From the NCBI RefSeq assembly GCF_021021475.1, contig NZ_JAINWL010000001.1:1488001-1552000 (forward strand): DNA of 64,000 nt, given 5' to 3'. The notes under the pieces were generated by a model. That model searched no databases, was not told the DNA's origin, and saw only the letters and a list, made by a program, of their open reading frames with translations. Source of the stretch: Citromicrobium bathyomarinum. GTDB lineage: Bacteria; Pseudomonadota; Alphaproteobacteria; Sphingomonadales; Sphingomonadaceae. Below are positions 57,400 to 64,000 of this stretch, piece by piece (positions within the stretch are counted from its first letter, which is position 1; each line of letters opens with the position of its first letter). Made by a program: the position numbers and the translations under genes.

Positions 57400-58629
57400 G
57401 TGCTACACCGCCTCGCCCTGCTTGCCGCGCCGATTGCCGCAATCGCGCTGGTCGTCGCCGCACCGCAGGTGCGTGGGCAGGGCATCGAGGCTTACGATAA
57501 TGCGGACGCGGTGCGCGCCGCGATCGAGCGGGCGCAGCAGGCGTCGCAGCGCGCTGCTCAGCGCGCCCGGTCTCTCGAAGCTGCTGCGGCCGAGGCGGAG
57601 CAGGAGGCAGCGAAGGTCGCGCGCCAGTCCGCCGCGCTTGCCGCGCGAATTCAGGAAACCGAGGCGCAGATCGCGGTGGCGCAGGGCCGCCTGTCGCTGA
57701 TCGCGCGCCAGCAGCGCGCGCTCGATGCACGGCTGGCCGAGCGACGCGAACCGCTGATCCGGCTGACCGGCGCGTTGCAGAACGTCTCGCGCAGGCCGCT
57801 GGTGCTGTCGGTGTTCCGCCCCGGCTCGATCCGCGACAGCATGTACCTGCGCGCGGTTCTGGAGACGACCATCCCCGAAGTGCGCGGGCGCACCGCCGCG
57901 CTGCGCGGAGAGATCGACCGCAGCCGCGCGCTGCGTGATCGGGCCGAAACCCTGCTCGCCAAGCTGGCCGAGGAAGAGGGGCACCTCGCGCTGCGCCGCA
58001 AGCAGCTGGCCGAGATCGAGACCCGCAAGCGGCTCGCCGCGCGCCGCCGGGGCGGGGAGGCCGACCGGCAGGAAGAGCGCGCGCTCGCCTTCGCCGAACA
58101 GGCGCGTGATCTGGACGGGCTGGTGGCGCGGATAGATGCCGCAGGCACATTGCGTGAGGAGCTGGCCGCGCTACCCGGCCCGGTGATGCGCCCGTCCGAC
58201 CCGGGTCGTGCGCGCACGCGCGCCATACCGATGCCCGCACCGACGCGCGAGCAGGTCCGCTCGCCCGCAGGCCTGCGGCTGCCGGTCGACGGGCGCACGC
58301 TGCGCGGATTCGGATCGGTCGATGGCTCGGGCGTGCGCAGCGACGGCATCCTGCTGCGCGCAGGCGGCGGGGCGCAGGTCGTCACCCCCGCACCGGGCCG
58401 GGTCGCCTTCGCCGGGCCGTTTCGCGGCTATGGCCGGATCGTTATCGTCGAACATCCGGGCGGCTGGACCAGCCTCGTCACCGGGCTTGCGCGCACCGAC
58501 GTGACCGTGGGTGAGCAGCTGGGCGAAGGCGCATCGCTGGGGGTCGCCCCGTCTGCGGGCGGTCCGATCGGGTTCGAACTGCGGCTGGGCGGGCGCCCGG
58601 CGAACCCTCTCGACCACCTGTCGAACTGA
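57400..58629 (+). CDS. envC: EnvC-like murein hydrolase activator (degenerate LytM)
   Basis: A 409-residue exported protein with GTG start. It has a signal peptide (about 1-26), a long coiled coil rich in Ala, Arg, Glu and Gln (about 35-260), and a C-terminal LytM-like domain (about 285-405). The LytM active-site positions are replaced: the first motif reads V-R-S-D-G-I-L-L-R-A and lacks the His and Asp, and the second is P-I-G-F-E-L instead of H-L-H-F-E. EnvC-type proteins are inactive and instead switch on amidases at the septum, so this fits an activator. The nadD-rsfS-rlmH-envC-ctpA run is conserved. Confidence 0.85.
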   Translation: MLHRLALLAAPIAAIALVVAAPQVRGQGIEAYDNADAVRAAIERAQQASQRAAQRARSLEAAAAEAEQEAAKVARQSAALAARIQETEAQIAVAQGRLSLIARQQRALDARLAERREPLIRLTGALQNVSRRPLVLSVFRPGSIRDSMYLRAVLETTIPEVRGRTAALRGEIDRSRALRDRAETLLAKLAEEEGHLALRRKQLAEIETRKRLAARRRGGEADRQEERALAFAEQARDLDGLVARIDAAGTLREELAALPGPVMRPSDPGRARTRAIPMPAPTREQVRSPAGLRLPVDGRTLRGFGSVDGSGVRSDGILLRAGGGAQVVTPAPGRVAFAGPFRGYGRIVIVEHPGGWTSLVTGLARTDVTVGEQLGEGASLGVAPSAGGPIGFELRLGGRPANPLDHLSN

Positions 58630-58720
58630 GCTTGCCCCCTCTCGGCCACGCCCCAAGTGCATCTGGCGTTAATGGCTTGCTCCCTATAAACGGGGGCGAA
58701 TGTCCGGAAGGCTTGAGACT

Positions 58721-60058
58721 ATGAAACTGCCCGTCGTCGCCCGTTCGCTCGCTCTGGTCACCGCCGTGGCGATGATTCCCATCGCCACCGCCGGCATGGC
58801 CCAGGTCGACAGCCGCGTGGCGCCCGAGTTCGCCAAGCTGTTCGCCACCTATCAGCGCATTCAGGCGAGCTATGTCGACGAGGTCGATGACGAGAAGCTG
58901 ATTCGCGGCGCGATCGACGGGATGCTCGCCAGCCTCGATCCGCATTCGGCCTATCTCGACGGCAGCGATCTGGAGCGGCTCGAAACGCTGATCGACGGCA
59001 ATTATTCCGGCCTCGGCCTGTCGGTCGTGATGGAAGACGGCGCGGTCAAGGTGATCAGCCCGTTCCGCGGCAGCCCCGCGGAAAAGGCCGGGATCAAGGC
59101 GGGCGACTTCATCACCCACCTCGATGGCAAGCTGATCTACGGCGGCGATCTGGACGAGGCGGTGCAGCAGATGCGCGGCCCCGCCGGCACCTCGATCAAT
59201 CTGACGATCTTCCGCCCCGGCAGCGATGAGCCGATCGAAACCAGCGTGACGCGCGGCGTGATCGAGCTGGAGCCGGTCACCTACGAGGTGAAGGACGGCA
59301 AGATCGGGGTCATCACCGTCAACGAGTTCTCACGCGATGTCGGCGCGGACGTGTTTGCGGCGTGGAACGATATCCAGCGCGAGGCGGGCGGCCGGGTCAA
59401 CGGCCTGGTGCTCGACCTGCGCTCCAACCCTGGCGGTTCGCTGGACGAGGCGATCGCGCTGTCGGACCTGTTCCTCGACGAGGGGCGGATCGTCTCGCAG
59501 CGCGGCCGTGCGCGGGGCGAATCGATGTCGTTCGATGCGGAAACGGTCTATCGCGGGCAGATCGCGGCAGATGTTCCGCTGATCGTGCTGATCGACGCGG
59601 GCTCCGCCTCGGCAAGCGAGATCGTCGCGGGCGCGCTGCAGGATCACCGCCGCGCGCTGATCATGGGCGAACGCAGCTTCGGCAAGGGCAGCGTGCAGTC
59701 GCTGGTCCCGCTGGGGCCGGACGCCGCGCTCAAGCTGACCACCGCGCGTTACTACACGCCGTCGGGCCATTCGGTGCAGGAAGGCGGGATCAAGCCCGAC
59801 ATCCGCGTGCCGCAGCTGTCCGATCCGGACATGGAGCGGCGCCGCAAGTACCAGCTGCGCGAAAGCGACCTGCGCGGTCACCTGATCAACGAGGCCGATC
59901 TGAAGGACGACGATCTGGAGAACGATATCCGCCAGGATCCGCGCTTCACCCAGACCGCCGCCGAGCTGGAAGAGCAGGGGATCGAGGATTTCCAGCTCGA
60001 CTATGCGCTCAAGACGCTGCGCCGGACCACGCCCAGCTCGGTCGCGCTGCGCAAGTAG
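58721..60058 (+). CDS. ctpA: C-terminal processing peptidase CtpA (S41 family)
   Basis: A 445-residue periplasmic serine protease. It has a signal peptide (M-K-L-P-V-V-A-R-S-L-A-L-V-T-A-V-A-M, ending T-A-G-M-A), a PDZ domain (about 85-165, with G-L-G-L-S-V and G-I-K-A-G-D), and the S41 domain. The catalytic Ser is in the G-S-A-S-A-S-E stretch (about 294-300) and the Lys in F-G-K-G-S-V-Q (about 322). It trims C-termini of envelope proteins and of peptidoglycan enzymes in other bacteria. The ATG at 58721 has a GGAAGG site; an ATG at 58700 adds seven residues. Confidence 0.93.
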   Translation: MKLPVVARSLALVTAVAMIPIATAGMAQVDSRVAPEFAKLFATYQRIQASYVDEVDDEKLIRGAIDGMLASLDPHSAYLDGSDLERLETLIDGNYSGLGLSVVMEDGAVKVISPFRGSPAEKAGIKAGDFITHLDGKLIYGGDLDEAVQQMRGPAGTSINLTIFRPGSDEPIETSVTRGVIELEPVTYEVKDGKIGVITVNEFSRDVGADVFAAWNDIQREAGGRVNGLVLDLRSNPGGSLDEAIALSDLFLDEGRIVSQRGRARGESMSFDAETVYRGQIAADVPLIVLIDAGSASASEIVAGALQDHRRALIMGERSFGKGSVQSLVPLGPDAALKLTTARYYTPSGHSVQEGGIKPDIRVPQLSDPDMERRRKYQLRESDLRGHLINEADLKDDDLENDIRQDPRFTQTAAELEEQGIEDFQLDYALKTLRRTTPSSVALRK

Positions 60059-60074
60059 TCCGGGCGATACAGGC

Positions 60075-60557
60075 ATGATCGACACGCCCGCCGCGCGCAC
60101 CGCCCGCTGGATCGTCCTGCTCGTCCCCGCGCTGCTGCTGGGCGGGGCCTATGTCAGCCAGTACGTCTTCGGCCTGTACCCGTGCGAAATGTGCTGGTGG
60201 CAGCGTTACCCGCACTTCGCCGCGCTGGCGCTGGCGCTGCTCGCCTTCATCGCCCCTCCCCAGCGGGTCTGGATCGCCCTCGCGGCGCTGGCGATCATCG
60301 CCTCGGGCCTGATCGGGCTGTTTCATGCAGGGGTGGAATATCACTGGTGGCAGGGGATCACCGGCTGCGCGGCGATCCCCTCGTCCAGCGAAGGGGGCAA
60401 CGCGCTCGACGCGATCATGAACACGCCGCTGGTGCGCTGCGACGAGGCGGCGTGGCGACTGTTCGGAATCTCGCTGGCGGGTTACAACTTTCTTATATCG
60501 AGTGCGGCGGGCATCGCCGCGATTTCGCTGCTGGCGAAGAAGGGCAAGCGCGCATGA
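60075..60557 (+). CDS. dsbB: Disulfide bond formation protein B
   Basis: A 160-residue four-helix membrane protein that reoxidises DsbA using quinone. The first loop pair C-E-M-C is followed by W-W-Q-R-Y-P-H. A periplasmic loop holds C-A-A-I-P and V-R-C-D-E-A-A-W with the second Cys pair. The Arg after C-E-M-C-W-W-Q that contacts quinone is present. The stop overlaps the coq7 ATG, so ubiquinone biosynthesis and a ubiquinone-using enzyme are translated together. Confidence 0.92.
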   Translation: MIDTPAARTARWIVLLVPALLLGGAYVSQYVFGLYPCEMCWWQRYPHFAALALALLAFIAPPQRVWIALAALAIIASGLIGLFHAGVEYHWWQGITGCAAIPSSSEGGNALDAIMNTPLVRCDEAAWRLFGISLAGYNFLISSAAGIAAISLLAKKGKRA

Positions 60558-61072
60558 AAGACCATATCCACCGGATGATCCGAGTCGATCAGGCAGGCGA
60601 GTTCGGCGCAACGCGCATCTATGCCGGGCAGCTGGCGGTGATGGGCGATCGCGGCCCGCATTCCGGCGAGATCGCCGCGATGGCGCGGCAGGAAGACGAA
60701 CATCACGATGCCTTCAACGCTCTGATGGCCGAGCGGGGCGTGCGCCCGACCGCGCTGCACCCGTTCTGGTCCGTCGCAGGCTATGCGCTGGGCGCGGCGA
60801 CCGCGCTGATCGGGCCCAAGGCTGCGATGGCCTGCACCGCCGCTGTCGAGACCGAGATCGACCTGCATTATTCCAAACAGCTCGACGAGCTGAAGGATGC
60901 CGACGAAGATCCCGAACTGCAGGGCATGATCGAACAGTTTCGCGAGGAAGAGCGTGAGCATCACGATGCCGCGATCGCTGCTGGGGCAGAGGAAACCCCC
61001 GGCTATCCGCTGCTCTCTGCCGCGATCCGGCTGGGCTGCCGCGCGGCGATCCGCCTGTCCGAGCGGGTGTGA
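60554..61072 (+). CDS. coq7: Demethoxyubiquinone hydroxylase COQ7
   Basis: A 172-residue di-iron carboxylate enzyme for the penultimate hydroxylation of ubiquinone synthesis. The iron ligands are arranged as in the family: Glu in A-G-E-F-G-A near the start, E-D-E-H-H in the second helix, E-T-E-I in the third, and E-E-E-R-E-H-H in the fourth. Its ATG overlaps the dsbB stop by four bases. Confidence 0.95.
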   Translation: MKDHIHRMIRVDQAGEFGATRIYAGQLAVMGDRGPHSGEIAAMARQEDEHHDAFNALMAERGVRPTALHPFWSVAGYALGAATALIGPKAAMACTAAVETEIDLHYSKQLDELKDADEDPELQGMIEQFREEEREHHDAAIAAGAEETPGYPLLSAAIRLGCRAAIRLSERV

Positions 61073-61182
61073 TGCGCGGGAACCGCCCCTCGCGCTCGCT
61101 CGCTTCAGTCACAGTTCAGCCATCCGGCGCGCTTATGCAGTGCGCCCACAGACCATCCCATTCCTTGCCGCAGAGGCCTGCC

Positions 61183-61758
61183 ATGAAAATCTTCGCAACC
61201 GCCGCCATCGCCAGCCTGATCGCCCTTGGCGCAGGCGCGCCCGCCGCCGCACAGGACGAGGCCGGGGACAAGGTCAGCATGGTCATCGCCTATGGCGACG
61301 ATGAGGTCGACTGCCCGGAAGATACGATCTGCGTCGTCGCGCGGATGGACGAGAGCGAACGCTTCCGCATCCCCGAAAACCTGCGCTACAGCAACGATCC
61401 GGCCAATACGGCCTGGGCCAAGCGGGTCGAGAGCTTCGAATATGTCGGCAAGTTCGGCGCGATGAGCTGCTCGCCCTCGGGCGCGGCGGGCTTCACCGGC
61501 TGCACCCAGAAGATGATCGACGCCGCTTACGAAGCGCGCGAGGGCGGGTCTGCTGCGCGGTTCAGCCAGCTGATCGCCGAGGCGCGGGCCGAGAGGCTTT
61601 CGACCATCGATGAAGATGCCGCTGCCGAGCAGGAGCGGGTCGAACAGATCGAGCGCGAATATATGGAGCGGATCGAGCGCGAGCGGGAGGCCGAAGTCGC
61701 TGCAGAGGCGCTGCCGCAACCCGCAGCGAAGCAGCCTGACGGCTCGGGCGACGAGTAA
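61183..61758 (+). CDS. Exported protein of unknown function with acidic C-terminal helix
   Basis: A 191-residue protein with a signal peptide (M-K-I-F-A-T-A-A-I-A-S-L-I-A-L-G-A-G-A-P-A-A-A-Q). Four cysteines lie in C-P-E-D-T-I-C and C-S-P-S-G-A-A-G-F-T-G-C, likely disulfide-bonded. The long C-terminal half is charged and helical (E-R-V-E-Q-I-E-R-E-Y-M-E-R-I-E-R-E-R-E-A-E). I do not recognise the family beyond hypothetical sphingomonad proteins. A GAGG site precedes the ATG. The DsbB gene nearby would supply the disulfide pathway. Confidence 0.75.
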   Translation: MKIFATAAIASLIALGAGAPAAAQDEAGDKVSMVIAYGDDEVDCPEDTICVVARMDESERFRIPENLRYSNDPANTAWAKRVESFEYVGKFGAMSCSPSGAAGFTGCTQKMIDAAYEAREGGSAARFSQLIAEARAERLSTIDEDAAAEQERVEQIEREYMERIEREREAEVAAEALPQPAAKQPDGSGDE

Positions 61759-61821
61759 GGCGCTCGAACGGCGTTAACGCGCCGTCTCGGCTTGTTAACC
61801 GATTTTGCGTAAGCGGGCGAC

Positions 61822-62961
61822 ATGGCCCGCACGAACACCACCGCGCCGCTCAAGATTGCGATCGTCTTCGGCACCCGGCCGGAGGCGATCAAGCTCTTCC
61901 CGCTGATCCACCTGCTGCGCGAAGACCCGCGCTTTGCGCCGGTGGTCGTCTCTACCGGGCAGCACCGCGCAATGCTCGATCAGGTGCTCGATATCGCGCA
62001 GGTCGTGCCCGATCACGATCTCGCGGTGATGCGCGCGGACCAGAGCCTCGACGCGCTGACCGGACGGCTTCTGACCGGAATCGGCGAAACGCTCGATGCC
62101 GAGGTGCCCGACTGGGTGGTGGTGCAGGGCGATACCGCCAGCGCGATGTGCGGCGCGCTTGCCGCGTTCTACCGCAAGATCCCGATCTGCCATGTCGAGG
62201 CGGGCCTGCGCAGCGGCGACATCCACCATCCCTGGCCCGAAGAGGTCAACCGCAAGGTGATCGGCACGATGGCCGCGCTTCACTGCGCGCCCACGCAGAC
62301 CGCCGCCGACGCGCTGCGACGCGAGAATATCGACCCCGCGAACATTCACGTCACCGGTAACACGGTGATCGACGCGCTCCACTGGGTGCTCGGCGCGATC
62401 GAGCGGAAACCCGCTCTCGCGGCGGATCTGCACACGGCGGCACAGCGCTTTGCAGGCAAGCGGATCATCGGCGTCACCACCCACCGGCGCGAGAATTTCG
62501 GCGAGGGGATGCGCGCGGTTGCCCGGGCGATCCGCGCGATCGCGGAGCGGGACGATACCGCCGTGCTGTTCCCCGTCCACCTCAACCCCAATGTCCGCGC
62601 GACCATGCATGACGAGTTGTCCGGGCTGGACAATGTCGCGCTGCTCGAGCCGCTCGACTATCCCAATTTCGCCGCCTTGATGCAGGCGAGCACGCTGATG
62701 CTGACCGACAGCGGCGGGGTGCAGGAAGAAGCGCCCGCGCTGGGCAAGCCGGTGCTGGTGATGCGCGCTACGACCGAGCGGCCCGAAGGGGTCGAGGCAG
62801 GCACAGCGAAGCTGGTCGGCACCGATCCCGAAGCGATCCAGCGTGAGGTGTTTCGCCTGCTCGACGACGAGGCTGCCTACGCCGCGATGGCGCAGGCGCA
62901 CAATCCGTTCGGCGATGGCCACTCATCGCAGCGGATCGCGCAGCTGATGGCCCAGCACTGA
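61822..62961 (+). CDS. wecB: UDP-N-acetylglucosamine 2-epimerase (non-hydrolysing)
   Basis: A 379-residue GT-B-fold epimerase making UDP-ManNAc. It has the N-terminal I-V-F-G-T-R-P-E-A-I-K, then V-V-V-Q-G-D-T-A-S-A-M, C-H-V-E-A-G-L-R-S, T-T-H-R-R-E-N-F-G and L-T-D-S-G-G-V-Q-E-E-A motifs. UDP-ManNAc feeds surface polysaccharide or enterobacterial-common-antigen-like glycans. It is convergent with the following epimerase gene, 15 bases apart, and probably belongs to a polysaccharide locus continuing to the right. Confidence 0.94.
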   Translation: MARTNTTAPLKIAIVFGTRPEAIKLFPLIHLLREDPRFAPVVVSTGQHRAMLDQVLDIAQVVPDHDLAVMRADQSLDALTGRLLTGIGETLDAEVPDWVVVQGDTASAMCGALAAFYRKIPICHVEAGLRSGDIHHPWPEEVNRKVIGTMAALHCAPTQTAADALRRENIDPANIHVTGNTVIDALHWVLGAIERKPALAADLHTAAQRFAGKRIIGVTTHRRENFGEGMRAVARAIRAIAERDDTAVLFPVHLNPNVRATMHDELSGLDNVALLEPLDYPNFAALMQASTLMLTDSGGVQEEAPALGKPVLVMRATTERPEGVEAGTAKLVGTDPEAIQREVFRLLDDEAAYAAMAQAHNPFGDGHSSQRIAQLMAQH

Positions 62962-62976
62962 CGGCGCTCGGCGTGC

Positions 62977-63978
62977 CTAGTCGATCCCGTGATAGGCCTT
63001 GAACCAGCTGACGAAGCGCGGGAAGCCTTCGTCGGCGCTGGTCTGGGGCTGGAAACCATGGTCACGCACGATCGCATCGATATCTGCAAAGGTGCGCGGC
63101 ACGTCGCCTTTCTGCATCGGCAGCAGCTCGACCTGGGCCTTGCGACCACACGCCGCCTCGATGATCCCGATCACCCGCATCAGTTCTTCTGACCGGTTAT
63201 TGCCGATATTGTAGAGCGCGTGCGGTGCCACGCTGCCGCCCGGCTTGGTCGCTCCGTCGTCGCCCGGCGGGCCGTCGAGGCAGGCGACGATGCCGCGCAC
63301 GATATCGTCCACATAGGTGAAATCGCGGCTCATCTCGCCATTGTTGAAGACCGGGATCGGTTCGCCCTTGAGGATCTTTTGCGTGAATATCCACGGCATC
63401 ATGTCGGGCCGCCCCCACGGGCCGTAGACCGTGAAGAACCTGAGCCCGGTCTGCGGCAGGCGATAGAGATGGGCGTAGCTTTCGCTCATCAACTCGTCCG
63501 CCTTCTTGGTCGCGGCGTAGAGCGAGTAGGGGTGATCGACCCGGTCCTCGACCGCGAAAGGCACCTTCTCGTTCCCGCCATAGACCGAGCTCGAGCTGGC
63601 ATAGACCAGGTGGTCGACGCCCCGGGTCCGTCCCAGCTCCAGCATGTTGAGATGGCCGGTGATGTTGGCATGCGCATAGGCACGCGGGTTTTCGAGCGAA
63701 TAGCGCACGCCCGGCTGCGCGCCGAGATGGACGATCCGGTCGAAGCCGTGCTGGTCCAGTGCGCGCGCCAGCGCCTCATGATCGCCGAAGTCGCATTCGA
63801 TGAAGCGAAACGCCTCGTCCGCCGCGGCCGCCACCCGTGCGAGCCGGTCACGCTTCAGAGAGACAGCGTAATAGGGGTTGAGATTGTCGATCCCGATCAC
63901 GCGGTCGCCGCGCGCCACCAGTGCCTCGGCCAGCGCTGCACCGATGAAGCCTGCCGCTCCGGTAACCAGAATGTTCAC
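62977..63978 (-). CDS. UDP-glucuronate 4-epimerase-like NAD-dependent epimerase
   Basis: A 333-residue short-chain-dehydrogenase-type epimerase. It has G-A-A-G-F-I-G-A-A-L for NAD binding, I-G-I-D-N-L-N-P-Y-Y, S-S-S-S-V-Y-G with the catalytic Ser, Y-S-L-Y-A-A-T-K-K with the Tyr and Lys, and R-F-F-T-V-Y-G-P-W-G-R-P-D-M. The D-N-L-N-P-Y-Y and the later segments match the UDP-glucuronate 4-epimerases used in capsule and LPS synthesis. The start is GTG 63978 with AGGAGA five bases upstream; the frame has no ATG nearby. The stop is 15 bases from wecB. Confidence 0.9.
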   Translation of the reverse strand: MNILVTGAAGFIGAALAEALVARGDRVIGIDNLNPYYAVSLKRDRLARVAAAADEAFRFIECDFGDHEALARALDQHGFDRIVHLGAQPGVRYSLENPRAYAHANITGHLNMLELGRTRGVDHLVYASSSSVYGGNEKVPFAVEDRVDHPYSLYAATKKADELMSESYAHLYRLPQTGLRFFTVYGPWGRPDMMPWIFTQKILKGEPIPVFNNGEMSRDFTYVDDIVRGIVACLDGPPGDDGATKPGGSVAPHALYNIGNNRSEELMRVIGIIEAACGRKAQVELLPMQKGDVPRTFADIDAIVRDHGFQPQTSADEGFPRFVSWFKAYHGID

Positions 63979-64000
63979 GCAGGTCTCCTTGCTCGCGCAT

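Noticed and set aside
61770-61800. Two GTTAAC motifs upstream of wecB as a CtrA site
   Set aside because: The spacing of the TTAA halves is about 16 bases, not the 7 of the CtrA consensus TTAA-N7-TTAA.

Overview
The window is high-GC bacterial chromosome, gene-dense and almost free of mobile DNA. Gene content and order point to an alphaproteobacterium of the order Sphingomonadales, probably the Erythrobacter group. This is inferred from recognised families (ErpA, CarD, DUF1491, DUF1013/TrcR, DUF1192, COQ7, FdxA next to a Suv3-like helicase), not from any search. No rRNA, tRNA, CRISPR array, insertion sequence or prophage could be supported.

The left third looks like the origin region. Genes for PtsN, HPF, DnaQ, CoaE, AroE, Maf and a PEP-synthase/PPDK regulatory protein all run leftward. 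The genes hemE, hemJ and rho run rightward. Between the two sets (about 9266-9534) lies a gene-free segment with a run of A/T and DnaA-box-like motifs, the place where oriC sits in Caulobacter and relatives. At 14.2-20.0 kb follows the mnmE-mnmG-rsmG-parA-parB block, with four strong parS centromere sites within 2.5 kb, three of them inside coding sequence.

From 20 to 34 kb come envelope and stress genes: a Tyr/Gly-rich glycine-zipper protein, free-Met-R-sulfoxide reductase, a sorbosone-dehydrogenase-like protein, acyl-CoA dehydrogenase, TsaC/Sua5, two lipoproteins, CarD, a YihY-family membrane protein, a Sel1 protein, FdxA, an S4 protein, a large helicase and an M23 peptidase. From 34.8 to 39.7 kb hemB is followed by a tightly packed run of two paralogous GNAT acetyltransferases, a membrane-anchored spermidine-synthase-like protein and a gamma-carbonic anhydrase.

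From 40 to 48.9 kb there is an ATP-dependent DNA ligase and its usual partner exonuclease, here separated by two opposite-strand genes, then clpA and a quinone oxidoreductase. At 48.97-51.1 kb three 7-bp repeats at exact 11-bp spacing, like a PHO box, precede a PlcP-like phosphoesterase and a GT4 glycosyltransferase. This pair resembles the phosphate-starvation lipid-remodelling module (phospholipid to glycolipid). TrcR and an acyl-CoA synthetase follow.

The last 10 kb hold a bactofilin that overlaps an M23 endopeptidase by 83 bp, the conserved nadD-rsfS-rlmH-envC-ctpA series, dsbB-coq7, a secreted protein of unknown role, and two nucleotide-sugar epimerases that probably belong to a surface-polysaccharide locus continuing beyond the window. 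Several genes need non-ATG starts, most strikingly maf (CTG).
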